This document shows, one piece after another, positions 19,458-30,305 of a stretch of 64,000 nucleotides of DNA (within the stretch, counting starts at the first letter, position 1; the number at the start of each line of letters is the position of its first letter). Under the pieces are notes generated by a model that was not told where the DNA came from, searched no databases, and saw only the letters and a list, made by a program, of their open reading frames with translations. The position numbers and the translations under genes were made by a program. The DNA lies in assembly GCA_947499715.1 (NCBI GenBank), contig CANMPL010000003.1, positions 310,001 to 374,000 on the forward strand, in the 5' to 3' direction. This stretch comes from an uncultured Paracoccaceae bacterium (GTDB lineage: Bacteria > Pseudomonadota > Alphaproteobacteria > Rhodobacterales > Rhodobacteraceae).

Positions 19458-20927
19458 TTACCACCACTTTGCTGGCTTGGCCACAAATCCCGCAGCACGT
19501 TCCAGTGAATAGGCGACGTTCAGCAATTCCGCCTCTTCCCACGGCTTGCCGATAAGTTGCAGCCCCAACGGCAAACCCTTTGCGTCCAGCCCCGCTGGCA
19601 CCGCGATACCGGGCAGGCCTGCGAGGTTCACCGTCACGGTGAAGACATCGTTCAGATACATCTGGATCGGGTCGAAGTTGGCACCCAGTTCAAACGCCGC
19701 AGAGGGCGTTGCAGGTGTCAGGATCGCATCGACACCATCGGCAAAGACGGCTTCAAAGTCGCGCTTGATCAACGCACGCACCTTACGGGCGCGGTTGTAA
19801 TAGGCGTCGTAGAAACCGGCGGACAGCACATAGGTGCCCACCATCACGCGGCGCTGGACCTCTGCCCCGAACCCTTCGGCGCGGGTCTTTTCATACATCT
19901 CTGTGATGCCATCGCCCTGTTCCAGCTTGGCGCGGTGGCCAAAGCGCACGCCGTCATAGCGCGCCAGGTTTGACGAAGCCTCTGCCGGGGCAATCACGTA
20001 GTAGGCGGGCAGCGCATATTTGGTGTGCGGCAGGGTGATATCGACAATCTTGGCCCCTGCGTCCTTCAGCATCGCGGTGCCGTCAGCCCAAAGCTTTTCA
20101 ATCTCAGCGGGCATCCCGTCCATGCGGTATTCTTTCGGAATCCCGATGGTCTTGCCTTTGATGTCGCCGGTGAGGGCCGCTTCGAAATCCGGCACGGCGA
20201 TGTCGGCAGAGGTCGAATCCTTGGGGTCGTGGCCGCACATGGCTTGCAGCATGATCGCCGCATCGCGCACGTCTTTGGTCATTGGCCCTGCCTGGTCGAG
20301 TGAGGAGGCAAAGGCGACGATGCCCCAACGGCTGACACGGCCATAGGTCGGCTTGATGCCGGTAATGCCGGTGAAAGCTGCGGGCTGGCGGATGGAACCA
20401 CCCGTATCCGTGCCGGTCGCGCCAAGGCATAGATCCGCCGCAACAGCCGCCGCCGACCCCCCCGAGGATCCACCGGGCGTCAGTTCGGCATCAATTTTCC
20501 AAGGATTAACGGCGTTTCCATAAACGCTGGTTTCGTTGGACGAGCCCATGGCGAATTCATCCATGTTGAGCTTGCCCAACATGACGGCACCGGCATCAAA
20601 AAGCTGCGTGGTGACGGTGGATTCGTATTCGGGCTTGAACCCTTCGAGGATCTTGGATGCCGCCTGAGACGCCACACCCTTGGTGCAAAAGAGGTCCTTG
20701 ATCCCCAGCGGCACACCGTTCAGCGATGGCGCATCGGTCCCGGCGCGGGCATCGGCCGCCTTGGCTTGTTCCATCGCCAGTTCAGGCGTGTGATGGACAA
20801 AGGCGTTCAGCGCGCCCGAGGTTTCAGCTTCGGTCAGACATGCACCGGTCAATTCGGCAGAGGTCAGATCGCCCTTGCGCATAGCGTCGCGGGCGGCGGC
20901 GATGGTCAGTTTGGAAAGTTCAGACAT
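19458..20927 (-). CDS. gatA: Asp/Glu-tRNA amidotransferase subunit GatA
   Basis: Amidase signature [51 protein letters not shown]. Confidence 0.97.
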   Translation of the reverse strand: MSELSKLTIAAARDAMRKGDLTSAELTGACLTEAETSGALNAFVHHTPELAMEQAKAADARAGTDAPSLNGVPLGIKDLFCTKGVASQAASKILEGFKPEYESTVTTQLFDAGAVMLGKLNMDEFAMGSSNETSVYGNAVNPWKIDAELTPGGSSGGSAAAVAADLCLGATGTDTGGSIRQPAAFTGITGIKPTYGRVSRWGIVAFASSLDQAGPMTKDVRDAAIMLQAMCGHDPKDSTSADIAVPDFEAALTGDIKGKTIGIPKEYRMDGMPAEIEKLWADGTAMLKDAGAKIVDITLPHTKYALPAYYVIAPAEASSNLARYDGVRFGHRAKLEQGDGITEMYEKTRAEGFGAEVQRRVMVGTYVLSAGFYDAYYNRARKVRALIKRDFEAVFADGVDAILTPATPSAAFELGANFDPIQMYLNDVFTVTVNLAGLPGIAVPAGLDAKGLPLGLQLIGKPWEEAELLNVAYSLERAAGFVAKPAKWW

Positions 20928-21214
20928 TATTCAACCACCTTTGGCACGGCAAAGAAGCCTTCGCGCGCATCGGGCGCGTTCTTCAGCACAGCCTCTTGCT
21001 GGCTGCCATCCGTCACGACATCGTCGCGGCGTTTCAGACGCTGCGGCGTCACGGATGTCATTGGCTCCACCCCATCAACGTCAACTTCGTTCAACTGTTC
21101 GATGAACCCAAGGATCGCGCCGAATTCCTGCGCCAGTGCGGGCAGTGCGTCGTCTTCGACCTTGATCCGGGCGAGTTTCGCCACGCGGCGGGCGGTTTCG
21201 GTGTCAATCGACAT
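20927..21214 (-). CDS. gatC: Asp/Glu-tRNA amidotransferase subunit GatC
   Basis: [52 protein letters not shown]. Confidence 0.96.
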   Translation of the reverse strand: MSIDTETARRVAKLARIKVEDDALPALAQEFGAILGFIEQLNEVDVDGVEPMTSVTPQRLKRRDDVVTDGSQQEAVLKNAPDAREGFFAVPKVVE

Positions 21215-21249
21215 GGGCGCTCTTTCCGTCGGTTTCGCTGAAAATGCGT

Positions 21250-21906
21250 TTACCGCCGCGCCCAGCGACCTGCAAGGACATGTGCGGTGTAAACATGGAT
21301 CATATGGGCCAGCATCACCGCATTGAGCAGGTGCCAGGCGAAATGCGTTCCAATCGGCCATCCGGGGCAAAGGATTTCATCCAGCGACCGCAGGCAGATC
21401 GACACCGTCAAAAGCGCGGCCCCGACAAAGAATCCACGTGCTGTTTCAGGCTGGGTCCGACGCAAGCCAAACCCGTAGACAGCCAAAAGGATCGGCACCG
21501 TCCAATAGAAATTCGAGATCTGGATGAACGGTATCTGGTCCAGCACTGGCAGGATCAGCGCGGCATAAGGAATGAACATCAACGTCCCAAGCACCGCCCC
21601 CCAAAGCGGCAGGCGCAAGACGTCTCGATTGACCAAGAACAGATAGACCAGAATGAAGATCCCGATCGGGGCAGTATCTGCCAGACTGGCCCAAAGCGTC
21701 GCGGTGGTATGAAACAGGGCGCTGCCAATGCCGATGGCAAACAGAATGACACAAAGGACGCGGGCGGGCACGACCCCGGCGGTGCGCCGCCACATGATCA
21801 CAGCCGCCAAAAGAAACGCGAGATTCGTCACCGCGTTCACCGGCTCTGACCAGAAACTCAGATCGACGCGTTCGCAGTAGCCGTCAACTTGTTCGGTCCA
21901 GTCCAT
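21250..21906 (-). CDS. alkaline ceramidase-family membrane protein
   Basis: [29 protein letters not shown]...[23 protein letters not shown]...[16 protein letters not shown]. Confidence 0.85.
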   Translation of the reverse strand: MDWTEQVDGYCERVDLSFWSEPVNAVTNLAFLLAAVIMWRRTAGVVPARVLCVILFAIGIGSALFHTTATLWASLADTAPIGIFILVYLFLVNRDVLRLPLWGAVLGTLMFIPYAALILPVLDQIPFIQISNFYWTVPILLAVYGFGLRRTQPETARGFFVGAALLTVSICLRSLDEILCPGWPIGTHFAWHLLNAVMLAHMIHVYTAHVLAGRWARR

Positions 21907-21960
21907 CTTGCCCCACTGGTCAACCCGGTTAGACTACCCCGGTAAAGAGGGAGTCGTTTT

Positions 21961-22650
21961 ATGAAAGTTATTTGGTTAGGTCATGCAAGTTTTCGCATCG
22001 AAATTGAAGATGCTGTGTTGTTGATTGATCCCTGGTTGGCGGGGAACCCCTCTTTTCCCGATGACAGCCGCGATGCCGCTTTGGCTGGTGCCACCCATAT
22101 TTTGCTGACCCATGGGCATTTTGACCACACGTCCGAGATTGATCAGATCGCGTCAGAAACAAAGGCCACGGTGTGTTGCATTCCCGAATTGGGCGGCGTG
22201 TTTGAGGCCAATGGTCACTCTGTCGTCGATTGGAACAAGGGCGGGACGATTGATTGCGCAGGTGCTGCGGTTTCGATGGTGAATGCGGTGCATTCTTCCT
22301 CCATGCCGACGGCGGATGGGGCGATTTATGCGGGCACTGAAAGCGGATTCATGATCGCAGGTGAAGGCCATATGATTTATGTGTCAGGCGACACGGATAT
22401 CATGGCTGACATGGATTGGATGGGCGATTTCTATCAGCCCGATATCGGCATCCTTTGCGCGGGCGGTCACTACACCATGGGGATGGAAGGGGCGGCATAT
22501 GCGGCCAAGCGATATTTCAACTTCAAGACGGTGATCCCCTGCCACTACAAGACCTTCCCGTTGCTGGCGCAGGATGCGCAGCCCCTGATCGACGGGCTTC
22601 CGGGTGTCGATGTGAAAACGCCCGAAGTGATGGACGTGCTTACCTTCTAA
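21961..22650 (+). CDS. metal-dependent hydrolase, UPF0173 / MBL fold
   Basis: MKVIWLGHASFRIEIEDAVLLIDPWLAGNPSFP...ILLTHGHFDHTSE. Confidence 0.94.
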   Translation: MKVIWLGHASFRIEIEDAVLLIDPWLAGNPSFPDDSRDAALAGATHILLTHGHFDHTSEIDQIASETKATVCCIPELGGVFEANGHSVVDWNKGGTIDCAGAAVSMVNAVHSSSMPTADGAIYAGTESGFMIAGEGHMIYVSGDTDIMADMDWMGDFYQPDIGILCAGGHYTMGMEGAAYAAKRYFNFKTVIPCHYKTFPLLAQDAQPLIDGLPGVDVKTPEVMDVLTF

Positions 22651-23041
22651 CCGAAGCCGTTAGACATCCGGTTTTGTGATCGAAACTCTTGAGCGTGTCG
22701 CTGTATCGCCAAGGGGGCTTCTCTGTCTCGAAATCCGCACAGATTTGGTATCTGAGAGCGTCCAACTTGAGATACCGATAGTCTGCATTTGTCATCGGAT
22801 CTTCGCGGGCTTCTCCTGCTTCAAATAGCGCGCCGCAGTATTCGACCGCCTCGTCTGGAAGGGCGTCCGGTGCATCCCCATTGTGACACCGCAAGTCGGA
22901 TTTCAACGCACCTAAATCGCTATAGCGCTGGAAATCACGCTGCATTTGACGGGCATGTTCCGGCCCGCCAGCAAACATAAGACCCACCACAACCGCACCA
23001 CAGGCGAAGCCAATCATATTCAGAGCAATTGCTTTCCTCAT
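22640..23041 (-). CDS. hypothetical protein
   Basis: MRKAIALNMIGFACGAVVVGLMFAGG... N-terminal TM/signal; abuts the DUF5671 gene. Confidence 0.65.
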   Translation of the reverse strand: MRKAIALNMIGFACGAVVVGLMFAGGPEHARQMQRDFQRYSDLGALKSDLRCHNGDAPDALPDEAVEYCGALFEAGEAREDPMTNADYRYLKLDALRYQICADFETEKPPWRYSDTLKSFDHKTGCLTASVRR

Positions 23042-23676
23042 CCCGCACCCCCTGAGGTATAGCGACGGTAGAAAAGGAATATCCCACCAGAAATGACGGC
23101 AACGGTGGCCATCCGCAGGGTTGTGATGATGGTCATTTCGCCATTCAGGAACCGCGCCAATGTCCACACAGCGTCTCCAAGAAAGACCCCGGCGGCGATC
23201 AGCAGGGTCAGGTAGGTCAGCCAATTGCGGATCACAGATCGGCTGCGCCCTGGGTTTTCAGCCTGCAACTTTTCTTCACGATACGTCAGCCACCCATAAA
23301 GAGGGGCCGTGACGATCAGCCCAGCAATCGCATTTCGAATAGATCGGTCAATCCAATGTGGATTGTCGTGATCGCCAAAAATAAGGTCAATCACTTCGAA
23401 CACCAACCAGTTCAGATAGCAGGCCGCCGACAACAGCAGCGCAAACGTGAGACCGTGCACAAAGAAGTCACGCGCCGACACCACGCTACGCGGGTTTGGA
23501 ACGGGGCGTGGAAAATCAACATCCGCCCAGTCCGAAAGTGCATCTGCAATTTCAGCTTTTGCCCAACCGGCATCGGTCAAGGCGGCTGCGATTTCATCCC
23601 GCGCCTGTCCGACCGATAAGGCGTCTCGTACAAAAATACTTAGATCTTTTTTGGCTGACATGAAATCCTCAAACAA
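23038..23676 (-). CDS. DUF5671-like membrane protein
   Basis: ARDFFVHGLTFALLLSAACYLNWLVFEVIDLIF...SIRNAIAGLIVTAPLYGWLTY. Confidence 0.75.
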   Translation of the reverse strand: MFEDFMSAKKDLSIFVRDALSVGQARDEIAAALTDAGWAKAEIADALSDWADVDFPRPVPNPRSVVSARDFFVHGLTFALLLSAACYLNWLVFEVIDLIFGDHDNPHWIDRSIRNAIAGLIVTAPLYGWLTYREEKLQAENPGRSRSVIRNWLTYLTLLIAAGVFLGDAVWTLARFLNGEMTIITTLRMATVAVISGGIFLFYRRYTSGGAG

Positions 23677-23741
23677 TAATGAACATTGTTCATAATTTGG
23701 GATGAGGCGCGTTATCGTTCAAGGGGTCGCTCAAGAAAAAA

Positions 23742-24194
23742 TCAGTTTTCGCGTCTTGGCCGAAAAAAATCACGCAGCAGGTCCGCAGCGGCGTCCGCAG
23801 CAATTCCATCATATATTTCAGGAGCATGGTGGCATTGTGGATGGCTGAACACCCGCGCGCCCTGCGCCACACCGCCGGATTTGGGATCGGCAGCACCGTA
23901 ATAAAGCCGCGCGATGCGGGCGTTGCTGATGGCGGCGGCGCACATTGGGCAGGGTTCAAGTGTCACATAGAGATCGCACCCCGTAAGACGCTCTTGCCCC
24001 AGTGCCGCACAGGCCGCGCGAATGACCTGCACCTCTGCATGGGCGGTGGGGTCATTGAGTTCCCGGGTGCGGTTGCCATCTTGCGCAATCACCTGCCCCG
24101 CTTTGACGACGCAAGCGCCCACGGGCACCTCGCCCCGGTCAGCGGCCATTTGCGCCTGCGCCAAAGCGACATCCATGAAACTGCGAAACGACAT
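23742..24194 (-). CDS. tadA: nucleoside deaminase, tRNA adenosine deaminase TadA-like
   Basis: MSFRSFMDVALAQAQMAADRGEVPVGACVV...DPTAHAEVQVIR...LYVTLEPCPMCAAAI. Confidence 0.94.
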   Translation of the reverse strand: MSFRSFMDVALAQAQMAADRGEVPVGACVVKAGQVIAQDGNRTRELNDPTAHAEVQVIRAACAALGQERLTGCDLYVTLEPCPMCAAAISNARIARLYYGAADPKSGGVAQGARVFSHPQCHHAPEIYDGIAADAAADLLRDFFRPRREN

Positions 24195-24233
24195 GTGCTT
24201 CACATGCACGCCAACCCCGGCTATGGCAAGGCC

Positions 24234-25025
24234 ATGAATACAGACACCCCACAAGGCGACCGGATCGCCAAAGTCTTGTCCCGTGCCGGAATCGCCAGCC
24301 GCCGAGAGGCGGAGCGGATGATCGCGGACGGACGGATCTCCGTGAATGGCAAGGTGATCGACAGCCCCGCGCTGAACGTCACGCCCACGGATAAGATCAC
24401 CGCCGATGGCAAGCCCGTTGGCGAGCCTGAACCGGCCCGCATCTGGCTTTATCACAAGCCTGCAGGCCTCGTGACGACGGAGCGGGACGAAAAGGACCGG
24501 CCAACGGTCTTTGCGTCCTTGCCAGAGGACATGCCGCGCGTGATGTCCGTGGGGCGGCTTGATCTGAGCTCTGAAGGGCTGCTGCTGCTGACCAATGATG
24601 GTGAGGTCAAAAGACGGCTGGAGCTGCCCAGCACCGGCTGGCTGCGACGCTACCGTGTGCGGATCAAGGGCAGTGCGTCCGAGGCGAAGCTGGACCAATT
24701 GCGCGAAGGCATCACCGTCGAAGGCCTTACCTATCAGCCGATGGTCGTGACCTTTGACCGGCAAGTTGGCGCAAACGCCTGGCTGACGATCAGCCTGCGC
24801 GAAGGCAAGAATCGCGAAATCCGCCGCGCAATGGAGGCGATTGGCGCAACCGTGAACCGGTTGATCCGGGTGTCTTACGGGCCATTCCAGCTAAACGATC
24901 TGAAGGCGGGCGAGGTCGAAGAGGTCAAGCGGCGCGTTGTGCGCGATCAGCTTGGCATCGACCAGCGGCCAAAACCTGAACGCAAGCGCAAGACCCCACA
25001 AACGGGGAAAAAGCGCCTGCGTTGA
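24234..25025 (+). CDS. pseudouridine synthase (RluB-like, S4 domain)
   Basis: RIAKVLSRAGIASRREAERMIADGRISVNG...MSVGRLDLSSEGLLLLTNDGE. Confidence 0.95.
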   Translation: MNTDTPQGDRIAKVLSRAGIASRREAERMIADGRISVNGKVIDSPALNVTPTDKITADGKPVGEPEPARIWLYHKPAGLVTTERDEKDRPTVFASLPEDMPRVMSVGRLDLSSEGLLLLTNDGEVKRRLELPSTGWLRRYRVRIKGSASEAKLDQLREGITVEGLTYQPMVVTFDRQVGANAWLTISLREGKNREIRRAMEAIGATVNRLIRVSYGPFQLNDLKAGEVEEVKRRVVRDQLGIDQRPKPERKRKTPQTGKKRLR

Positions 25026-25085
25026 ACCTTGCCCCGACCCGCGCGGTTGGGCATGTTATCGCAAACGCCAATTGGGACTGGAAAA

Positions 25086-25931
25086 ATGGCCGACTTACTG
25101 ACGCTGGAAAACGCGATGAACCTTGCTGTGCTGTGCTTTTTGCAAGCGGTGCTGGGGTTCGACAACCTTTTGTATATCTCGATCGAGAGTAAACGCGCAC
25201 CTGTCGCACAGCAAAAAGCCGTGCGGATGTGGGGTATCATCATTGCAGTGGCACTCCGGGTGGTTCTGCTGTTTGTAATGATCCGTCTGATCGATGCCTT
25301 GTCAGAACCGTTCTACACCTTCCAATGGGAAGGCGTGATTACGGGGGCCGTGAACTTTGCCACTGTTGTCTTTATCTTCGGCGGCGCCTTTATCATGTAC
25401 ACAGCGGTGAAAGAGATCGCGCATATGTTGTCGATGGAGCATCTGGACCACGATGTTGAAGGCAAGGGCGGGAAATCGGCCGCGCAGGTTGTGATGTTGA
25501 TCGTCTTTATGAACCTGATTTTCTCTTTTGACTCAGTGCTTTCGGCCCTTGCCATTACGGATGTCTTCCCGATTTTGGCCACAGCGATCATCCTGTCAGG
25601 GCTGGCGATGCTGCTGTTGGCCGATGGGGTGACGAAATTTCTGGAAGCAAACCGCATGTACGAAGTGCTTGGCCTGTTCATCCTGCTGATCGTTGGTGTG
25701 GTGCTTCTGGGCGAGGCCGGACAGGCCGCTGTTCACGGTGTCGAAGCAATGGGTGTGCCACATGACGAGGCGAAGAAGCTTGCGCTCAAGATCTTTGGGC
25801 AGGAGATCGTGCCAATGTCAAAATCGACCTTCTATTTCTCTGTCGTCGTGCTTGTCGCGGTCGAGGTGATCCAGTCAGGCTATTCGCGCAAACTGAACGC
25901 CGAACGGGCCGCTTCGCAGAAGCACTCGTAA
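25086..25931 (+). CDS. TerC-family integral membrane protein
   Basis: MADLLTLENAMNLAVLCFLQAVLGFDNLLYISI...VFMNLIFSFDSVLSALAITD. Confidence 0.88.
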   Translation: MADLLTLENAMNLAVLCFLQAVLGFDNLLYISIESKRAPVAQQKAVRMWGIIIAVALRVVLLFVMIRLIDALSEPFYTFQWEGVITGAVNFATVVFIFGGAFIMYTAVKEIAHMLSMEHLDHDVEGKGGKSAAQVVMLIVFMNLIFSFDSVLSALAITDVFPILATAIILSGLAMLLLADGVTKFLEANRMYEVLGLFILLIVGVVLLGEAGQAAVHGVEAMGVPHDEAKKLALKIFGQEIVPMSKSTFYFSVVVLVAVEVIQSGYSRKLNAERAASQKHS

Positions 25932-25973
25932 ATTGTGTCCAAGCCACATATCTTGGGCCACGTGAGGGACCAA

Positions 25974-26060
25974 ATGCCAAAACCGTTCTCGACTATCGCC
26001 TATGTGCTGTTGATCGTGCTGATGTTCGGCGTGGCGACCGGTTGGCTGGGGGCTGCGTGA
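25974..26060 (+). CDS. 28-aa putative small membrane protein
   Basis: ATG at 25974 preceded by GAGGGA; MPKPFSTIAYVLLIVLMFGVATGWLGAA*; its TGA overlaps the next ATG (TGATG). Confidence 0.65.
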   Translation: MPKPFSTIAYVLLIVLMFGVATGWLGAA

Positions 26061-26929
26061 TGGCACAGAAGTTCGGTGGAAAATACAGCCCCGGCCAAAG
26101 CCAGACGCCCGAGGCGGTTGATGATCGCCGCGTGGATGCCGCAGGTGCGCGCGCCAACATTCTGTTCATCCCTGGCCTGATCGTCGCTTTCACGGCTTTT
26201 GGCAACGGTCCCGTGGCGCTCGCGCTGGCGCTTGTGGCTGCCGCAGATCTGACGCTGGCGGCGTGGTTCCTGCGCGAAGGCTTGCGGGCCGAAGCGGCCT
26301 ATGATGCGCGCAAAGTCGCCCGCAAACCCGCCGTGCCGCGTAAAATGCTGGCCAGCCTTTTGACCGGCGCGGGCGTCGCATTTGCCGCTTATGCCGGTGA
26401 CAGCGGACTGCTGGGATCTGCCCTTTATGGGCTGGTCGCATTGGTGCTGCACGTCGCGGCCTTTGGTATTGATCCGATGAAGGACAAACGGGTGGAGGGC
26501 GTTGATACCTTCCAGCAAGACCGTGTTGCCCGTGTTGTTGAAGAGGCCGAGGCGCACCTTGAGGTGATGAAAGGCCAGATAGAAGTATTACGCGACCGCA
26601 AGCTGGAAAACCGGGTGAGTGCATTTCAATCCGCTGCCCGCCGCATGATCCGCACGGTTGAGGAAGACCCGCGCGATCTGACCGGTGCGCGCAAGTATCT
26701 GGGCGTCTATTTGATGGGGGCGCGCGATGCCACGGTGAAGTTCGTCGACCTTGCCCAGCGCAAATCCGATCCAGAGGCGCGCGCCTCCTATGAGGCGCTG
26801 CTGGACGACCTTGAGCAGAACTTTGCCGCCAAGACAGAAAAACTGTTACGCGATGATCGCAGTGACATGGATATTGAAATTAAGGTGCTGCGCGACCGCT
26901 TGCAGCGCGAAGGCGTGAGCCTGAAATAA
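26060..26929 (+). CDS. XpaC-like (5-bromo-4-chloroindolyl phosphate hydrolysis) protein
   Basis: MAQKFGGKYSPG...; TM pair then coiled RMIRTVEEDPRDLTGARKYLGVYLMGARDATVKFVDLAQRK, XpaC-like; adjacent to telA. Confidence 0.85.
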   Translation: MAQKFGGKYSPGQSQTPEAVDDRRVDAAGARANILFIPGLIVAFTAFGNGPVALALALVAAADLTLAAWFLREGLRAEAAYDARKVARKPAVPRKMLASLLTGAGVAFAAYAGDSGLLGSALYGLVALVLHVAAFGIDPMKDKRVEGVDTFQQDRVARVVEEAEAHLEVMKGQIEVLRDRKLENRVSAFQSAARRMIRTVEEDPRDLTGARKYLGVYLMGARDATVKFVDLAQRKSDPEARASYEALLDDLEQNFAAKTEKLLRDDRSDMDIEIKVLRDRLQREGVSLK

Positions 26930-26941
26930 AGGGGGACCAAC

Positions 26942-28129
26942 ATGTCCGAGACCATCCAAGCCAAAGCACAGGCCGCATTGGCCGAAGTTGAAAAAGTAAC
27001 AGCCGTGGTGCTGGCCGAACCCAAGGGAGAGCTGATCACGCTTGAGGCCGCCGATGCGCCGACAAGTGCCGAGATCACGACCCGCATGGCCGAAATTGAC
27101 ATGGAAGACACCAATTCCATCGTCCGCTTTGGGTCCGGCGCTCAGGCCGAATTGCAAGAGATCAGCCAATCCATGCTGGCCGGTGTCCGTAACAAGGATG
27201 TGGGCCCCGCAGGCGACAGCCTGCGCACCATCGTCAGCACGATCCGGGGCTTCTCTGTCAGCGAACTGGACGTGCGGCGTAAGCGGTCCTGGTGGGAAAA
27301 ACTGCTGGGTCGCGCGGCCCCGATGGCGAAATTTGTTGCGCGTTTTGAAAACGTTCAGGGCCAGATCGACAACATCACCGATGACCTGCTGCGCCACGAG
27401 CATGTGCTGCTGAAAGACATCGAAAGCCTTGATGTGCTGTATGACAAAACGCTCGAATTCTATGACGAACTCGCGCTTTATATTGCGGCTGGTGAGGCGA
27501 AGCTGGCCGAGTTGGATGCCACCACCATCCCCGCCAAAGAAGCAGAGGTGCAGGCCGCGCCCGAAGAACAAGGTGTGATGAAAGCGCAAGAGCTGCGTGA
27601 CATCCGTGCCGCCCGCGACGATCTGGAACGCCGGGTGCATGACCTGAAACTGACCCGTCAGGTGACGATGCAGTCGCTGCCCTCGATCCGGTTGGTGCAG
27701 GAAAATGATAAATCGCTGGTGACCAAGATCAACTCTACCCTCGTGAACACCGTGCCCTTGTGGGAAACCCAACTGGCGCAGGCCGTTACCATTCAGCGCA
27801 GCGCAGAGGCGGCAGAGGCGGTGCGCGACGCCAATGATCTGACCAACGAATTGCTGACAGCAAACGCCAAGAACCTGCGTGACGCCAACAAGGTGATCCG
27901 CACCGAAATGGAACGCGGCGTGTTTGACATCAACGCGGTCAAACAAGCCAACGCGGACCTGATCGCCACGATCAACGAAAGCCTTGAGATTGCCGACGAA
28001 GGCAAGCGCAAGCGGGCCGAGGCAGAGGCCGATCTGCAAAAGATGGAGCAAGAGCTGAAAAACACGCTGGCCAGTGCCAAGGCGCTGAAATCCGGCACCG
28101 GCGACAATATCGGCACGGCAGCCGGATAA
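26942..28129 (+). CDS. toxic anion resistance protein TelA/KlaA family
   Basis: KRSWWEKLLGRAAPMAKFVARFENVQGQIDNITDDLLRHEHVLLKDIESLDVLYDKT...VTMQSLPSIRLVQENDKSLVTKINSTLVNTVPLWETQLAQA. Confidence 0.95.
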   Translation: MSETIQAKAQAALAEVEKVTAVVLAEPKGELITLEAADAPTSAEITTRMAEIDMEDTNSIVRFGSGAQAELQEISQSMLAGVRNKDVGPAGDSLRTIVSTIRGFSVSELDVRRKRSWWEKLLGRAAPMAKFVARFENVQGQIDNITDDLLRHEHVLLKDIESLDVLYDKTLEFYDELALYIAAGEAKLAELDATTIPAKEAEVQAAPEEQGVMKAQELRDIRAARDDLERRVHDLKLTRQVTMQSLPSIRLVQENDKSLVTKINSTLVNTVPLWETQLAQAVTIQRSAEAAEAVRDANDLTNELLTANAKNLRDANKVIRTEMERGVFDINAVKQANADLIATINESLEIADEGKRKRAEAEADLQKMEQELKNTLASAKALKSGTGDNIGTAAG

Positions 28130-29088
28130 TGGGTGCACCGCGCAAGAGTTGGTTCGCATTGGGTCTCGTGGCCCTGACCAGCCTTGCCGCCTGTACGCCA
28201 GAGGTGCCGCGCACTGTCGACCCGGGCACACGGCCGCAGACCCGCATTGCACCTTTGCCCGTGGTCACACCTGCACCAAGCGCCGAAAGCGAAGCATTGG
28301 CCCTGTATTACGGGCGCCTGCAAAACGATTTGCTGGCGCAGGGGCTTTTGCGCGGCGACGGTGGTGGCGCCGACACGGCGTTCACCGACACCATGCTGGC
28401 GCGGAATTTTGTCCGTATCGCGCTCTTTGATGAATATGTGACCGATGGTGATTTCCTGCGTCCGCAAGCGACGGTCTCGCGCCTGCGCCGTTGGGATCAG
28501 CCGGTGCGCATGTCGGTTGAATTCGGCCCCTCCGTTGCGCCGGATCAACGCGCCCGCGATCAAGCGAGTGTTGCGTCATATGCGGCGCGTCTGGGCCGGG
28601 TCACCGGGCAGTCGATCCGGGTCAGCGACAGCGCGCCCAACTTCCACGTGCTGATCCTGAACGAGGACGACCGGCGCGCCTATGGCAATCGCCTGCGCGA
28701 GATTGTGCCGGGTATTTCAACCGGTTCGCTTAATGCGATCCTGAACCTGCCGCGCGACCAGCTGTGTATCGTCGTGGCGTTTTCCGAAGGCGGATCAGCC
28801 AGTTATTCCAAAGCCGTCGCCGTGATCCGGGCAGAACACCCTGCCCTGCTGCGCACATCCTGCATCCACGAAGAGCTTGCCCAAGGCCTTGGCCTTGCCA
28901 ACGACAGCCCGCAAGCGCGACCTTCGATCTTTAATGATGACGAAGAATTCGGACTGCTGACCAGCCACGACGAATTACTGCTGCGGATGCTTTACGATCC
29001 GCGCCTGCAAACCGGTATGGCCCCCGCCACAGCGGCCCCCATTGCGCGTCAGATCGCGCGCGAAATCATGGCCTCTGGCCCCAGCTAA
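28129..29088 (+). CDS. DUF2927 domain lipoprotein
   Basis: Lipobox LTSLAACTPE; RNFVRIALFDEYVTDGDFLRPQATVSRLRRWDQPVRMSVEFG...CIHEELAQGLGLANDSPQARPSIFNDDEEF. Confidence 0.88.
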   Translation: MGAPRKSWFALGLVALTSLAACTPEVPRTVDPGTRPQTRIAPLPVVTPAPSAESEALALYYGRLQNDLLAQGLLRGDGGGADTAFTDTMLARNFVRIALFDEYVTDGDFLRPQATVSRLRRWDQPVRMSVEFGPSVAPDQRARDQASVASYAARLGRVTGQSIRVSDSAPNFHVLILNEDDRRAYGNRLREIVPGISTGSLNAILNLPRDQLCIVVAFSEGGSASYSKAVAVIRAEHPALLRTSCIHEELAQGLGLANDSPQARPSIFNDDEEFGLLTSHDELLLRMLYDPRLQTGMAPATAAPIARQIAREIMASGPS

Positions 29089-29107
29089 CGACCAAAGGAG
29101 ACAGCCC

Positions 29108-30199
29108 ATGGGCATCCTCGATTTTCTTTCCGGCCAGTTTATTGACGTCATTCACTGGACCGATGACACCCGTGACACGATGGTCTGGCGATTTGAACGT
29201 GAGGGCCACGAGATCAAATACGGCGCCAAGCTGACGGTGCGAGAGGGCCAGGCGGCCGTCTTTGTGCACGAAGGTCAGCTGGCCGATGTCTTTACCCCCG
29301 GTCTTTACATGCTCGAGACCAACAATCTGCCGATCATGACGACCTTGCAGCACTGGGATCACGGCTTCAAAAGCCCGTTCAAGTCGGAGATTTACTACGT
29401 CAACACGACCCGGTTCTCTGATCTGAAATGGGGCACCAAGAACCCGATCATGATCCGCGATCCAGAGTTTGGCCCCACACGTCTGCGCGCCTTCGGCACC
29501 TATACGGTCAAGGTGCGTGATCCGGCTGTCTTCCTGCGTGAAATCGTTGGCACCGACGGCGAATTCACCATGGATGAGATCAGCTATCAGATCCGCAATA
29601 TCATCGTGCAGGAATTCAGCCGCGTGATCGCGTCGTCGGGCATTCCGGTGCTGGATATGGCCGCAAACACCGCTGATCTGGGCAAGCATGTCGCGAGTGC
29701 CTTTGATAGCACCATCGCAGAATATGGGCTGTCGATCCCCGAACTATACATCGAAAACATCAGCCTGCCGGAGGTCGTGGAAAAGGCGATGGATGCGCGC
29801 ACATCGCGCGGTCTTGCGGGCAATCTGGATGAGCACCTCAAGTGGAAGGCCGCTGAATCCATGACCATGCAAGGCTCTGCCGCAGGGCAAGCGATGGGCA
29901 TGGGGCTTGGCGCTGGCATGGGAATGCAAATGGCACAGGGTCCCTGGGGGGCCGCACCGGCGATGCCGGCACCGCCGCCTCCGCCACCACCGGTCGAACA
30001 TGTTTGGCATATCGCCAAGGACGGCGTTGTTACCGGGCCATTCTCTCGGGCGGCACTGGGTCGCAAAGTCACCGATGGCACATTGACCCGCGACAGCATG
30101 GTCTGGACCCAAGGGCAGGACGGCTGGAAAGCGGCCGACGACATTGCCGAGCTGGCACAACTCTTCACGGTGCTGCCGCCGCCCCCGCCAGGCGCTTAA
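29108..30199 (+). CDS. SPFH domain protein with C-terminal GYF_2-like domain
   Basis: MGILDFLSGQFIDVIHWTDDTRDTMVWRFEREGHEIKYGAKLTVREGQAAVFVHEGQLADVFTPGLY; poly-Pro linker then WHIAKDGVVTGPFSRAAL. Confidence 0.9.
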   Translation: MGILDFLSGQFIDVIHWTDDTRDTMVWRFEREGHEIKYGAKLTVREGQAAVFVHEGQLADVFTPGLYMLETNNLPIMTTLQHWDHGFKSPFKSEIYYVNTTRFSDLKWGTKNPIMIRDPEFGPTRLRAFGTYTVKVRDPAVFLREIVGTDGEFTMDEISYQIRNIIVQEFSRVIASSGIPVLDMAANTADLGKHVASAFDSTIAEYGLSIPELYIENISLPEVVEKAMDARTSRGLAGNLDEHLKWKAAESMTMQGSAAGQAMGMGLGAGMGMQMAQGPWGAAPAMPAPPPPPPPVEHVWHIAKDGVVTGPFSRAALGRKVTDGTLTRDSMVWTQGQDGWKAADDIAELAQLFTVLPPPPPGA

Positions 30200-30305
30200 C
30201 CGGGACGGCGGGCGGGGCGCTTTGGCCGCGACACGCGGACAATAGCGGCGCCCGACGACCCGGCCCATCAAGACAGCACGCAACATTCCGCAAACGAGGC
30301 CCCAT

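Noticed and set aside
25086-25931. Calling the TerC gene a tellurite-resistance determinant
   Set aside because: TerC-family membership alone does not indicate tellurite resistance; no TerZABDE genes are nearby
26846-28252. 468-aa minus-strand ORF
   Set aside because: Antisense shadow of telA/xpaC; no domain
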